From Paraburkholderia phenazinium (lineage in GTDB: Bacteria > Pseudomonadota > Gammaproteobacteria > Burkholderiales > Burkholderiaceae), in the NCBI RefSeq assembly GCF_900141745.1, contig NZ_FSRM01000001.1, positions 1,922,001-1,986,000 on the forward strand: a DNA stretch of 64,000 nucleotides. The letters are read 5' to 3'. Positions 10,648 to 20,361 of the stretch are shown piece by piece. The translations under genes and the position numbers were made by a program. Position 1 is the stretch's first letter; each line of letters opens with the position of its first letter. The notes beneath the pieces were generated by a model. The model saw only the letters and a list, made by a program, of their open reading frames with translations, made no database searches and had not been told where the DNA came from.

Positions 10648-12585
10648 ATGAGCGATCGTCCGATACCCGCCGCCCGCCGCGCAACCCGCACTAGCGACGC
10701 ACACGAATCCCAGTTCCGCCTGCTCAGCGAGCGACGCTTTGCGCCGTTTTTCTGGACCCAGTTCCTGGGCGCCATGAACGACAACGTGTTCAAGATCGGC
10801 TTTACGTCGCTCGTAACGTATCAGACGGCGCGCTTTTCCGGGGTCGATGCGAAGACCGCGGCGTTCCTGATCTCGGCGATCTTCATCCTTCCGTTCGTGC
10901 TGTTGTCGGCCACCTCCGGCCAGATCGCGGACAAGTACGACAAGGCGATGCTGACGCGCTTTGTGAAGACGTTCGAGATCGCTGTGATGCTGATCGGCGG
11001 CACGGGTTTCTGGCTGCATAGCGCGCCGCTGCTGTATCTGTGCACGTTTCTGATGGGTGTCCATTCCACCGTGTTCGGCCCGGTCAAGTATTCGTACCTG
11101 CCCCAGCATCTGGCGAAAACGGAACTGGTCGGCGGCAACGGCATGGTCGAAATGGGCACCTTCGTCGCGATCCTGATCGGCACGATTATCGGCGGAGAAG
11201 CGGCGGGCTTCGTCGAACATGGCGCCGTGGTGCTGGCCTGCGCCTGCGTCGGGATTGCGCTGGTGGGGCGCGTCGTGTCCATGTTTGTGCCCGCTACGCC
11301 GGCGCCGCAGCCCGATCTGCAGATCAACTGGAATCCGGTCAGCGAAACGTGGCGCAATCTGAAAATCGCCCACGAAAACCGCACGGTGTTTCTGAGCCTG
11401 CTGGGTATTTCGTGGCTGTGGTTTGTCGGCGCGACGTTTCTGTCGTCGTTTTTCAATTTTGCCAAGGACGTGCTGTCGGCCAATCCCGATGTCGTCACCG
11501 TGCTGCTCGGCACGTTTTCCATCGGCATCGGGCTCGGTTCGCTAATGTGCGAACGGCTCTCGAAGCGACGCATCGAAATCGGCCTCGTGCCGCTCGGCTC
11601 GATCGGTATGAGCGTGTTCGCCATTGATCTGTTCTTTGCAAGCCACGCGTTACCGCCGGCAGCGCATTTGCTGAGCGTCGGCGAATTCCTCACGATGCCC
11701 GCCAACTGGCGCGTGCTTGCCGATCTGTTCCTGCTCGCCGTGTTCGGCGGCCTTTATAGCGTGCCGCTGTATGCGCTGATCCAGAGCCGCAGCCAGCCGA
11801 GCCATCGTGCACGCATCATCGCAGCCAACAATATTCTCAACTCGCTGTTCATGATCGTCTCGGCGCTGATGGCGATGGCCTTGACCACCGCGGGCGTCAG
11901 CATTCCGGGTCTTTTCCTGGTGACTGCCCTGCTCAACATCGTGGTGGCCACCTACATCTACTCGCTGGTGCCGGAATTCCTGCTGCGCTTTATCGCATGG
12001 GTGCTGGTGCATACGTTCTACCGGATCCGGCTCGTGCATGCCGAGCGCATTCCGGAGGAGGGCGCGGCGGTGCTGGTGTGCAATCACGTGAGCTATGTGG
12101 ACGCGATCGTCATCATGGCCGAAAGCCCGCGTCCGATCCGCTTCGTGATGGATCACCACATCTTCAGGTCGCCGTTTGCCGGCTGGGTGTTTCGTCACGC
12201 GAAGGCTATTCCGATCGCGCCGTCGCACGAGGACCCGGAAATGCTAACGCGGGCCTATGAAGCCTGCGCGCGGGCGCTCGCTGAGGGTGACCTGGTGTGC
12301 ATTTTCCCGGAAGGCAAGCTGACCAGGACCGGTGATCTGAACCCGTTCCGTCATGGCGTGACCGAGATCATCCGTCGCACGCCGGCGCCGGTGGTGCCGA
12401 TGGCCCTGCGCGGGCTGTGGGGCAGCGTGTTTTCACGTGGCGCCGAGACGCGCTGGCCGCGACCGGTGCAAAAAGGTGTGATGAGCCGGCTGACGCTGGC
12501 GGTCGGCGAGCCGCTCGATCCGGCGCAGGTGACGCCGGAGGGGCTGCAGCAGATCGTGACGGAGTTGCGCGGGGCGCGGAAGTAG
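10648..12585 (+). CDS. MFS (LplT-like) transporter fused to a PlsC acyltransferase
   Basis: 645 residues with two parts. Residues 1 to about 425 form a 12-helix major-facilitator domain resembling the lysophospholipid flippase LplT (FFWTQFLGAMNDNVFKIGF at the start). Residues about 435-645 form a PlsC acyltransferase with the catalytic HX4D motif (NHVSYVD, H480 and D485) and the FPEGKLT motif (about 553-559). In E. coli LplT brings in lysophosphatidylethanolamine and a separate Aas re-acylates it; here both steps would sit in one protein, without the acyl-ACP synthetase half of Aas. Acyl donor and true substrate are inference. No clear ribosome site before ATG 10648. Confidence 0.87.
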   Translation: MSDRPIPAARRATRTSDAHESQFRLLSERRFAPFFWTQFLGAMNDNVFKIGFTSLVTYQTARFSGVDAKTAAFLISAIFILPFVLLSATSGQIADKYDKAMLTRFVKTFEIAVMLIGGTGFWLHSAPLLYLCTFLMGVHSTVFGPVKYSYLPQHLAKTELVGGNGMVEMGTFVAILIGTIIGGEAAGFVEHGAVVLACACVGIALVGRVVSMFVPATPAPQPDLQINWNPVSETWRNLKIAHENRTVFLSLLGISWLWFVGATFLSSFFNFAKDVLSANPDVVTVLLGTFSIGIGLGSLMCERLSKRRIEIGLVPLGSIGMSVFAIDLFFASHALPPAAHLLSVGEFLTMPANWRVLADLFLLAVFGGLYSVPLYALIQSRSQPSHRARIIAANNILNSLFMIVSALMAMALTTAGVSIPGLFLVTALLNIVVATYIYSLVPEFLLRFIAWVLVHTFYRIRLVHAERIPEEGAAVLVCNHVSYVDAIVIMAESPRPIRFVMDHHIFRSPFAGWVFRHAKAIPIAPSHEDPEMLTRAYEACARALAEGDLVCIFPEGKLTRTGDLNPFRHGVTEIIRRTPAPVVPMALRGLWGSVFSRGAETRWPRPVQKGVMSRLTLAVGEPLDPAQVTPEGLQQIVTELRGARK

Positions 12586-12610
12586 GGACTGCTGCTCTGC
12601 TACCCTGAGT

Positions 12611-12633
12611 TGCTGTGCTGTGCTGTGCTGTGC
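12611..12633. repeat. Pentanucleotide tandem repeat (TGCTG)x4
   Basis: Four perfect copies of TGCTG plus a partial TGC between the MFS-PlsC gene and aroC. It lies about 150 bases upstream of the aroC start and is outside any supported reading frame, so copy number could vary freely. Confidence 0.9.
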
Positions 12634-12783
12634 CTCGCTAGCGCGCGCCGACCCGCGTGGCGGGCGGCGACTTGCGTGGGCCGCCGTCACTTGTCCGTTC
12701 GGCCAACGCCCGTCTGGTGCGGCCCTCGCCTTAGACGAGGCTGGCATAATAGCGGTTTCCCCGCATCTCTTTGGACGACGCTC

Positions 12784-13884
12784 ATGTCCGGCAATACGCT
12801 TGGTACGCTTTTCACTGTCACGACCTTTGGCGAATCGCATGGTCCCGCTATCGGCTGTGTGATCGACGGTTGCCCGCCGGGAATGACGCTGGTCGAAGAA
12901 GATATCCAGGTCGAACTGGACCGCCGCAAGCCGGGCACCTCGCGTCACGTCACGCAGCGCAAGGAAGAGGACAAGGTCGAGATCCTGTCGGGCGTGTTCG
13001 AAGGCGTCACCACCGGTGCGCCGATTGCGCTCCTGATTCGCAACACGGACCAGCGCAGCAAGGACTACGGCAACATCGCGGATACGTTCCGTCCGGGCCA
13101 TGCTGATTACACCTACTGGCAGAAATTCGGTATCCGCGACTATCGTGGCGGCGGCCGTTCGTCGGCGCGTCTGACGGCGCCTACTGTTGCGGCTGGCGCC
13201 GTGGCCAAGAAGTGGCTGCGCGAGCACTTCGGCACCGAGATTCGCGGCTACATGGCGACGCTTGGTGAGATCGAAGTGCCGTTTGTCGACTGGTCGCACG
13301 TGCGCGAAAACCCGTTCTTCGCGGCGAACGCCGAGGTGGTGCCGCAGCTCGAAGAGTACATGGACGCGCTGCGCAAGGATGGCGATTCGATCGGCGCGCG
13401 CATCAACGTGGTTGCCTCGGGCGTGCCGGTCGGGCTCGGCGAGCCGCTGTTCGACCGCCTCGACGCCGATATCGCGCATGCCATGATGGGCATCAATGCG
13501 GTGAAGGGCGTCGAGATCGGTGCGGGCTTTGCCAGCGTCGCCCAGCGCGGCTCGGTGCATGGCGACGAACTGACTCCGGAAGGCTTTGTCGGCAATCACG
13601 CGGGCGGCGTGCTCGGCGGGATTTCGACGGGGCAGGACATCACGGTATCGATCGCCATCAAGCCGACCTCGAGTATCCGTACGCCGCGGCGCTCCATCGA
13701 CAAGGCTGGGCAACCGGCCATCGTCGAGACCTTTGGGCGTCATGATCCTTGCGTCGGTATTCGTGCGACGCCTATCGCCGAGTCGATGCTGGCGCTGGTG
13801 CTGATCGACCATGCGCTGCGCCATCGCGCGCAGTGCGGTGATGTGGTCGTTACTACGCCGAAGATCGCGGCGAGCGCGCCGTAA
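12784..13884 (+). CDS. aroC: Chorismate synthase
   Basis: 366 residues, the normal length. It converts 5-enolpyruvylshikimate-3-phosphate to chorismate with reduced FMN, the last shared step to aromatic amino acids. Signature sequences are present: [14 protein letters not shown] near the N-terminus, [22 protein letters not shown] and the C-terminal RHDPCVG. The start is ATG 12784, which begins the standard MSGNTLG; the in-frame extension upstream is low-complexity repeat sequence and not family-like. The TPR gene follows 42 bases downstream. Confidence 0.97.
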   Translation: MSGNTLGTLFTVTTFGESHGPAIGCVIDGCPPGMTLVEEDIQVELDRRKPGTSRHVTQRKEEDKVEILSGVFEGVTTGAPIALLIRNTDQRSKDYGNIADTFRPGHADYTYWQKFGIRDYRGGGRSSARLTAPTVAAGAVAKKWLREHFGTEIRGYMATLGEIEVPFVDWSHVRENPFFAANAEVVPQLEEYMDALRKDGDSIGARINVVASGVPVGLGEPLFDRLDADIAHAMMGINAVKGVEIGAGFASVAQRGSVHGDELTPEGFVGNHAGGVLGGISTGQDITVSIAIKPTSSIRTPRRSIDKAGQPAIVETFGRHDPCVGIRATPIAESMLALVLIDHALRHRAQCGDVVVTTPKIAASAP

Positions 13885-13926
13885 GTCGCGTTCCGCGCGA
13901 CTTATCGTCTGTGTCGGAATTCCGCA

Positions 13927-15414
13927 ATGATCGACCCGAATCCCCGTGCAGCCGACGGCGCGGACGCGCTGTCGCAGTTGCGTGCGCGAGTCACCACGCC
14001 GCAAGCGAGCGCCACGGACTGGCTGGCGTTCGGCCAAGCCTTGCTGCAGGCGGCAGGGCGTAACCGGGACCAGCAGCGCGAAGCGCTTGTCGCACTGGTG
14101 CAGGCCTATCAGCTCGATCCCGCTTGCGATCCGACGCTGCTTCACATCATTGCTCAAACCGGATTTATGCTGCGCGACTGGCCTTTGGTCGACTCGGCGA
14201 CGTCGTTGCTGCTTGCGCGCAACGCGGAAGATGCTAACGCGCTCGTCTGGCGCGCCGCCGCCATCCAGCAACGCGACGATTTCGACGAAGCTGAGCGTCT
14301 GTTGCGCGAGGCCGTGCGGGTGGTGCCGGGTAATCCGGTCGCGCTGCACAAGCTCGCGTTGTGCATCAAGGAACAGGCTCGCTTTGCCGAAGCCGAGACA
14401 CTGTTGCGGCGTGTGCTCGAACTGTCGCCGAACAACGCGCACGCGACGTTCGATCTGTCGGAGCTGGAAATACGCTCCGGCCGCTATGACGACGGCTGGG
14501 CAAACTACGAATCACGCATCGCATTTGGCGACGACCTGAACGACGCACATCGTGCGCTCGCCGAGATCAGCAGCTACTGGCAGGGTGAGTCGTTGGCCGG
14601 CAAGACGCTGATCGTGTACGGCGAGCAAGGCAACGGCGATTGCCTGTGGGCCGTGCGCTTTTTGCCGCTGCTCGCTGAGCGGGCACGGCGCGAGGGCGGC
14701 CGGGTGATCTTTGGCCACGACGGGCCGCTGCGGCACCTGTTCGAGCGCATGTTGCCCTCCGATGTGGCGCTCGAAACCAGCCTCATCACCCAGCCGGATT
14801 TCCACTGTGGGCTGATGAGCTTGCCGTTACGGCTCGGCATCTTCGATTCGGCAGGCTGGGGACGCCCCTATCTGAGTGCCGACTCGGCTCGCGCCGGGCT
14901 GTGGCGCGAGCGTGTCGGGCAGACGGCAGTGAGTGGTGGGCCTAAAGTCGGGCTGGTGTGGAACGGCAATCCGCAGCACATTCGTGATGCGCGCCGCTCG
15001 GTGCCAGTCGACCAGCTGGAGCCGCTCCTGATGGTGCCAGGCATCACCTGGTTCGCGCTGTCGCCAGGGCGTTCTGCGACGATCGAGCAATGGCGCGAGC
15101 ACGGCATTCAGATTGTCGATCCCACGCCGCATTTCGAGGCTGGTTTCGATGACGTCGCGGCGCTACTCGCCAATCTAGACCTTGTCGTGACCATCGACAG
15201 CGGTCCTGCTCATCTGGCCGGCGCGCTTGGTGTGCCGACGTGTCTGATGATCGATCATGTGTCGGCGTGGTTTTGGGGCGACCAAACGACGCAACGCACG
15301 CCATGGTATGACTCGGTCGAGCTGTTTCGTCAGCCGGCGATCGGTGCGTGGGCGCCTGTGCTGGCGAGCGTACGCGAGAGACTGGAAGCGCTGGTACGGT
15401 TGCCAAGGCATTGA
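13927..15414 (+). CDS. TPR protein with glycosyltransferase-9-like C-terminal domain
   Basis: 495 residues. About residues 20-200 are tetratricopeptide helices (for example NPVALHKLALCIKEQARFAE and NNAHATFDLSELEIRSGRYD). The C-terminal half has the ending common to TPR-glycosyltransferase proteins: LVVTIDSGPAHLAGALGVP then DQTTQRTPWYDSVELFRQ, which resembles the ADP-heptose/GT9 nucleotide-sugar site. A glycosyltransferase role in surface or protein glycosylation is possible; the target is unknown. It sits 42 bases after aroC and ends before a bidirectional terminator. Confidence 0.78.
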   Translation: MIDPNPRAADGADALSQLRARVTTPQASATDWLAFGQALLQAAGRNRDQQREALVALVQAYQLDPACDPTLLHIIAQTGFMLRDWPLVDSATSLLLARNAEDANALVWRAAAIQQRDDFDEAERLLREAVRVVPGNPVALHKLALCIKEQARFAEAETLLRRVLELSPNNAHATFDLSELEIRSGRYDDGWANYESRIAFGDDLNDAHRALAEISSYWQGESLAGKTLIVYGEQGNGDCLWAVRFLPLLAERARREGGRVIFGHDGPLRHLFERMLPSDVALETSLITQPDFHCGLMSLPLRLGIFDSAGWGRPYLSADSARAGLWRERVGQTAVSGGPKVGLVWNGNPQHIRDARRSVPVDQLEPLLMVPGITWFALSPGRSATIEQWREHGIQIVDPTPHFEAGFDDVAALLANLDLVVTIDSGPAHLAGALGVPTCLMIDHVSAWFWGDQTTQRTPWYDSVELFRQPAIGAWAPVLASVRERLEALVRLPRH

Positions 15415-15463
15415 ACCGGGGCGGTATCGTTACAGCGTTTCAGCAAGCCCCAACCCCGCAGAC

Positions 15464-15505
15464 GAAAAAAAACGCCGCTCATCCATCATGGCGAGCGGCG
15501 CTTTT
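15464..15505. terminator. Bidirectional intrinsic terminator
   Basis: An eight-base-pair stem (CGCCGCTC at 15473-15480 with GAGCGGCG at 15493-15500). A run of A lies on its left and TTTT on its right, so it can stop both the TPR-gene transcript and the convergent ETF-QO transcript. Confidence 0.8.
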
Positions 15506-15557
15506 GCGTCCTGTGACTCCGCGCTAATGTGCTAACACCCCAGCGCCACCAGTCGCA

Positions 15558-17231
15558 TCACATATTCGGATAGTTCGGCCCACCGCCGCCTTCTGGCGTG
15601 ACCCACACGATATTCTGCGTCGGGTCCTTGATATCACAGGTCTTGCAGTGCACGCAGTTCTGCGCATTGATCACCAGACGCTCGCTGCCATCGTCGTTCT
15701 TCACGAACTCATACACCGCTGCCGGGCAATACCGCGATTCCGGCCCCGCATACGTGCTCAGGTTCACGTTCACCGGCACGCTTGGATCTTTCAGCGTCAG
15801 GTGGGCCGGCTGGTTCTCCTCGTGATTGGTGTTCGAGATGAACACCGAGGACAGCCGGTCGAACGTCAGCTTGCCATCCGGCTTCGGATACACGATCGGC
15901 TTGCACTGCGACGCCGGTTTTAGCATCTCGTGGTCCCAATGCTGGTGGTGCAGAGTCCACGGCACATTGCCGCTCAGTAGCTTCTGCTCGATGCCCACCA
16001 TCAGCGTGCCCAGGTACAGGCCCTTGCTCATCCACTGCTTGAAGTTGCGTGCGCGGTACAACTCCGTGTGCAGCCAGGAGGTTTTGAACGCCTCCGGATA
16101 CGCCGTGAGTTCATCGCTCGTGCGGCCGGCCTGCACGGCATCGAACGCGGCGTCGGCGGCCAGCATGCCGGTCTTGATCGCGGCGTGCGAACCCTTGATG
16201 CGCGAGGCGTTCAGGAAGCCCGCGTCGTCGCCCACCAGGGCCCCACCCGGGAACACCAGCTTCGGCAGCGACAGCAGGCCGCCGGCGGTGATCGCGCGTG
16301 CACCGTAGGAGACGCGCTTGCCGCCATCGAGGAACGCGCGGATCGACGGATGCGTCTTGTAGCGCTGGAATTCCTCGAACGGCGACAGGTACGGATTGGT
16401 ATAGCCGAGGCCCACCACGAAGCCGACCATCACCTGGTTGTTGTCCAGGTGATAGAGGAACGAGCCACCGTAGGTGTCGGATTCGAGAGGCCAGCCTGCC
16501 GTATGGATCACCAGACCCGGCTTGTGCTTGGCCGGATCGATTTCCCACAGTTCCTTGATGCCGATACCGTAGACCTGCGGATCGGCGCCGTCGCGCAGTT
16601 TGAATTTATCCTGCAACTGCCGCCCCAGATGGCCGCGCGCGCCTTCGCAGAACAGCGTGTACTTCGCGTGCAGTTCCATGCCGAGCTGGAAATTCTCGGT
16701 CGGCTGGCCGTCCTTGCCGATACCCAGGTTGCCGGTGGCGACACCTTTGACCGAGCCGTCGTCGTTGTACAGAACCTCGGCCGCCGGAAAGCCCGGGAAA
16801 ATCTCCACACCCAGCGCCTCGGCCTGCTGGCCGAGCCACCGCGTGACGTTCGCGAGGCTGATAACGTAGTTGCCGTGATTCTTGAAGTTGTCAGGCAGCG
16901 CCCAGTTGGGCACGCTCTTCGAACCGCTTTCGGAGAGAAACAGGAAGCGGTCTTCGGTCACTTCAACGTCCAAAGGCGCGCCTTTTTCCTTCCAGTCGGG
17001 GATCAGTTCGTTCAGCGCGCGAGGGTCCATGACCGCGCCGGAGAGGATGTGCGCCCCGATCTCCGAGCCCTTTTCCAGTACGCAGACGCCGATTTCGACG
17101 CCTTTTTCCGCTGCCAGCTGCTTCAGACGGATCGCCGCGGACAGGCCAGCGGGGCCGCCGCCGACGATCACCACGTCGTATTCCATCGACTCGCGCGGGC
17201 CGTACTGCTCAATGAGACTTGCGGGGGTCAT
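15558..17231 (-). CDS. Electron-transfer flavoprotein:ubiquinone oxidoreductase
   Basis: 557-residue membrane-associated flavoprotein that moves electrons from ETF, reduced by acyl-CoA and other dehydrogenases, to ubiquinone. An FAD-binding GGGPAG lies at 24-29, a central ubiquinone/FAD region follows, and a C-terminal ferredoxin-like segment carries the [4Fe-4S] cysteines CVHCKTC (526, 529, 532) plus an upstream YCPAA Cys. ATG 17231 has an AGAGGAG site; the in-frame extension upstream is not family-like. It is divergent from an SDR gene, with a palindromic operator candidate in between. Confidence 0.95.
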   Translation of the reverse strand: MTPASLIEQYGPRESMEYDVVIVGGGPAGLSAAIRLKQLAAEKGVEIGVCVLEKGSEIGAHILSGAVMDPRALNELIPDWKEKGAPLDVEVTEDRFLFLSESGSKSVPNWALPDNFKNHGNYVISLANVTRWLGQQAEALGVEIFPGFPAAEVLYNDDGSVKGVATGNLGIGKDGQPTENFQLGMELHAKYTLFCEGARGHLGRQLQDKFKLRDGADPQVYGIGIKELWEIDPAKHKPGLVIHTAGWPLESDTYGGSFLYHLDNNQVMVGFVVGLGYTNPYLSPFEEFQRYKTHPSIRAFLDGGKRVSYGARAITAGGLLSLPKLVFPGGALVGDDAGFLNASRIKGSHAAIKTGMLAADAAFDAVQAGRTSDELTAYPEAFKTSWLHTELYRARNFKQWMSKGLYLGTLMVGIEQKLLSGNVPWTLHHQHWDHEMLKPASQCKPIVYPKPDGKLTFDRLSSVFISNTNHEENQPAHLTLKDPSVPVNVNLSTYAGPESRYCPAAVYEFVKNDDGSERLVINAQNCVHCKTCDIKDPTQNIVWVTPEGGGGPNYPNM

Positions 17232-17317
17232 TGATGCTCCTCTTACCGTTAGAATGCTTTTTTCGGGATCGTATTGTGGGCGAACGGTTCCGGCGCCGCA
17301 ACCCAATGAATAAAGAT

Positions 17318-17333
17318 TAGCACGATCGTTCTA
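17318..17333. promoter_or_regulatory. Candidate TetR-type operator upstream of ETF-QO
   Basis: TAGCACGATCGTTCTA is a 16-base near-palindrome (seven of eight arm positions match) centred on ACGATCGT, in the 210-base divergent spacer between ETF-QO and the SDR gene. Its shape fits a TetR-family operator such as those of fatty-acid or branched-chain degradation repressors. Which repressor binds is inference; none is encoded next to it. Confidence 0.5.
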
Positions 17334-17441
17334 TTTATGTGATACGGTAGCGGCCCGGCGTTTCACCGGGTATGCCCCAGGTATTCACGAAGTTCCGCGG
17401 CCTCGCCGCGCGTGTAACCCCAACCGAACAAGGTAAACACA

Positions 17442-18218
17442 ATGGGCCGTTCGATCAATCTGGAAGGCAAGGTTGCGCTGATTACGGGCGCCTCGAGCGG
17501 GCTGGGCAAACGCTTCGCTCAGGTGCTGTCGCAGGCTGGCGCGAAGGTCGTGCTGGCCAGCCGCCGCACCGAACGCCTGAAAGAATTGCGCGCCGAAATC
17601 GAAGCCTCCGGCGGCGCTGCGCACGTGGTGTCGCTCGACGTCACCGATTACCAGAGCATCAAGTCGGCCGTGGCGCATGCCGAGACGGAGGCGGGCACCA
17701 TCGATATTCTGGTGAATAACTCGGGCGTCTCGACCACGCAGAAGCTAGCGGAAGTCACGCCCGCCGATTTCGAATACGTGTTCGACACGAACACGCGCGG
17801 CGCGTTCTTCGTGGCCCAGGAAGTCGCCAAGCGCATGATCATGCGTGGCAACGGCGGTCAGAAGCCGTCGTACCGGATCATCAATATCGCTTCGGTGGCG
17901 GGTCTGCGTGTGTTGCCGCAGATTGGCCTCTACTCGATGAGCAAGGCCGCGGTCGTTCATATGACGAAGGCGATGGCGCAGGAATGGGGACGCCACGGCA
18001 TCAACGTGAACGCGATCTGCCCGGGCTATATCGACACCGAAATCAATCATCACCACTGGTCCACCGACCAGGGGCAGAAGCTGGTTTCGATGCTGCCGCG
18101 TCACCGTGTCGGTCAGCCTGAAGATCTCGACGGCTTGCTGCTTTTGCTGGCCGCTGATGAATCACAATTCATCAACGGCTCGATCATTTCCGCCGACGAT
18201 GGCTTTGGGCTTTCCTGA
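17442..18218 (+). CDS. Short-chain dehydrogenase/reductase (SDR)
   Basis: 258-residue classical SDR. The cofactor loop is TGASSGLG (about 15-22), then NNSG in place of the usual NNAG, the Ser of NIASVAG, and the YSMSK catalytic Tyr and Lys. Probably an oxidoreductase of a 3-hydroxyacyl or similar alcohol. Its position opposite ETF-QO and before a thioesterase gene 69 bases downstream suggests acyl-CoA metabolism. Substrate unknown. Confidence 0.88.
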   Translation: MGRSINLEGKVALITGASSGLGKRFAQVLSQAGAKVVLASRRTERLKELRAEIEASGGAAHVVSLDVTDYQSIKSAVAHAETEAGTIDILVNNSGVSTTQKLAEVTPADFEYVFDTNTRGAFFVAQEVAKRMIMRGNGGQKPSYRIINIASVAGLRVLPQIGLYSMSKAAVVHMTKAMAQEWGRHGINVNAICPGYIDTEINHHHWSTDQGQKLVSMLPRHRVGQPEDLDGLLLLLAADESQFINGSIISADDGFGLS

Positions 18219-18287
18219 TTGGGCGTGGGTTTGAGCCTCAGTTGTGTCTAAGAACCGCGCCCCGTTTCAACCTGTAGAAAAAGTACG

Positions 18288-18719
18288 ATGAGCGAACACC
18301 ACCCCGTTTTTGAAATGTCCATGCCGATCCGCTGGGGCGACATGGACGCATTCGGCCATGTGAACAACACGGTCTATTTCCGCTACATGGAGCAGGTGCG
18401 GATTTCCTGGTTCGAGCAACTGGGTATTCTCGGCGGCAATGAGGAAGGGCAGGGGCCAGTGATCGTCAACGCATCGATGGAGTTCCTCAAGCAGCTCCAT
18501 TATCCTGGCGACGTGATTGGCCGGATGTCGGTCGGCACACCAGGCCGCAGCAGTTTCGACACCGGTTTCGAACTGAGGCGCGCCGATGACCCGTCGACCG
18601 TCTATGCACGGGGCGCCGCGCGTTGCGTGTGGATCGACTACGCGGCGGGCAAGTCGGCGCCGATTCCCGATCTGCTGCGCTCGACTATCGAAAACGCGGT
18701 GCTCGTCAAGCCGGTTTGA
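18288..18719 (+). CDS. Acyl-CoA thioesterase, 4-hydroxybenzoyl-CoA thioesterase family
   Basis: 143-residue hot-dog-fold protein. The GDMDAFGHVNNTVYFRYME stretch holds the catalytic Asp and the GHVNN loop of the 4HBT/YbgC type. It should hydrolyse an acyl-CoA to the free acid. It lies 69 bases after the SDR gene and may be co-transcribed. Chain-length preference cannot be read. Confidence 0.85.
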   Translation: MSEHHPVFEMSMPIRWGDMDAFGHVNNTVYFRYMEQVRISWFEQLGILGGNEEGQGPVIVNASMEFLKQLHYPGDVIGRMSVGTPGRSSFDTGFELRRADDPSTVYARGAARCVWIDYAAGKSAPIPDLLRSTIENAVLVKPV

Positions 18720-18821
18720 GGCGGCTCCGCTGTCGGCCAGAGTTCGCGTTTTAGCGCATTCGTCCGGTTTCGTGCAGAGCGGCTCCATGTAGCGAACCTG
18801 CTGCAAGCTCTTGCGCAACCG

Positions 18822-19367
18822 TCAATGCCCGAGCAGCCTCTGCAGCAGTTCCGTCGCATTGCCCGTATCGTATTTACGCATCAGCCGCGCCCGGTAGACG
18901 TCCACCGTGCGTGAGCTGATGTCCAGCACGCGCCCAATCTGCTTGCTGGTCTTGCCCGTCACCAGTTGCGCGGCGATTTCCCGCTCGCGCGGAGTCAGCT
19001 CGATAGCGACGCGCCGTGTCGCGCTCAGATCCTCGAAAGTCCACACGCCCGCGGCATGCGGGTTAGCGCGCTCGAGCGAGCGGCCCGTCACGTGACACCA
19101 GAACAATTCCCCATTGGCGCGCCTCATGATCCGGTCGTCGGCGTAGCTGCCGTGCGCGGTCATGATGGGCGGAATGCGTTCGCCAATCCGCTCGAACTCG
19201 TCCGCCGACGGGTACAGCACCTGAAACGACTGCCCCAGCAGCGACTCGCGCGGACAGCCGAAGATCGACGCCAACTGGTCGTTGCAGTCTTCAATGAAGC
19301 GCTCGCGCGACAGCACGAGGCCGATCGGCGCGAGGTGGAAGGCGGTTTGGTAATCCAGTGCGGGCAT
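18822..19367 (-). CDS. PAS-LuxR transcriptional regulator
   Basis: 181 residues: one PAS sensor domain (about 1-115, with DCNDQLASIFGCPRESLLG and GELFWCHVTGRSL) and a LuxR/FixJ helix-turn-helix (about 120-181, LTPREREIAAQLVTGKTSKQ then SRTVDVYRARLMRKY). There is no receiver domain, so the signal would be sensed directly. It faces away from the CoA-transferase genes to its right; target genes unknown. Confidence 0.88.
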   Translation of the reverse strand: MPALDYQTAFHLAPIGLVLSRERFIEDCNDQLASIFGCPRESLLGQSFQVLYPSADEFERIGERIPPIMTAHGSYADDRIMRRANGELFWCHVTGRSLERANPHAAGVWTFEDLSATRRVAIELTPREREIAAQLVTGKTSKQIGRVLDISSRTVDVYRARLMRKYDTGNATELLQRLLGH

Positions 19368-19568
19368 GAAAGGTGCGCAAGCAGGTGCGGAAGCGGAAAA
19401 TCACTTATGTATTTTTGCGTATTGTGCCGTATGGCCCGCGCATCGTACCCTTTCGGGCAAATCATACGGCTGCAGCGAGGCCGCGGGTGAAGGGTCTGCC
19501 GGGCCGGCTGTGCGATGTCGACGCAAGGCTGGCTGCGGATGACTAGAATGACGTTCTGGGCTCAACCC

Positions 19569-19588
19569 GCATCACCACGCATCACCAC
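19569..19588. repeat. Short direct repeat GCATCACCAC x2
   Basis: Two perfect ten-base copies in tandem, with a third degenerate copy (GCATCGCACC) directly after, in the spacer upstream of the CoA-transferase genes. Significance unknown. Confidence 0.5.
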
Positions 19589-19654
19589 GCATCGCACCAA
19601 TCCGGCGGCCGGCGTACCGGATTTTCGGGTTTCCATAAAGGAAGGGACACACTG

Positions 19655-20359
19655 ATGAACAAGGTCTATCCAGACGCGGCTACCGCGCTCAAGGACATCG
19701 TCAAGGACGGCCAGACATTCGCCGTCGGCGGCTTTGGCCTGTGCGGCATCCCTGAGGCGCTTATCTCGGCGCTGCGCGATTCGGGCGTCAAAGGCATCAC
19801 CTGCATCAGCAATAACGCGGGTGTGGACGGTTTCGGCCTTGGCCTGCTGCTCGAAACACGCCAGGTCAAGAAGATGATCTCGTCGTATGTGGGCGAAAAC
19901 AAGGAGTTCGAGCGCCAATACCTGGCCGGCGAACTCGAGCTCGAATTCACGCCGCAAGGCACGCTTGCCGAGAAGCTGCGCGCGGGCGGCTCGGGCATTC
20001 CAGCGTTCTTCACCAACACCGGCTACGGCACGTTGATTGCCGAGGGCAAGGAAACCCGCCAGTTCGGCGAAAACCATTACGTGCTGGAGCATTCGCTGAC
20101 GGCCGACGTCGCGCTCGTCAAGGCGTGGAAGGCCGACAAATCGGGCAACCTGATCTATCGCCGCACGGCGCGCAACTTCAACCCGATGTGCGCGATGGCG
20201 GGCAAGATCACCGTGGCGGAAGTCGAGGAAATCGTGGAAGTGGGCGAGCTCGATCCGGACGCCATCCATACGCCGGGCATCTTCGTGCAGCGCATTGTGC
20301 TCAATGCGCATCCGGAGAAACGCATCGAACAACGCATCGTCCGCGCGAAAGGAGCGTAA
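19655..20359 (+). CDS. 3-oxoacid CoA-transferase subunit A
   Basis: 234 residues, alpha subunit of a class I CoA-transferase. [14 protein letters not shown] near residues 24-37 is the family glycine motif; [13 protein letters not shown] and [12 protein letters not shown] follow. With subunit B it moves CoA from succinyl-CoA to acetoacetate or 3-oxoadipate. A GGAAGGGA stretch precedes ATG 19655. The next gene begins two bases after its stop. Sequence alone does not separate ScoA from PcaI; the cat genes elsewhere in the window make the 3-oxoadipate role worth considering. Confidence 0.9.
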   Translation: MNKVYPDAATALKDIVKDGQTFAVGGFGLCGIPEALISALRDSGVKGITCISNNAGVDGFGLGLLLETRQVKKMISSYVGENKEFERQYLAGELELEFTPQGTLAEKLRAGGSGIPAFFTNTGYGTLIAEGKETRQFGENHYVLEHSLTADVALVKAWKADKSGNLIYRRTARNFNPMCAMAGKITVAEVEEIVEVGELDPDAIHTPGIFVQRIVLNAHPEKRIEQRIVRAKGA

Positions 20360-20361
20360 TC

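Noticed and set aside
12433..14442. 669-codon minus-strand frame across aroC and the TPR gene
   Set aside because: Antisense to two well-supported genes; Arg/His-rich composition is typical of high-G+C shadow frames.
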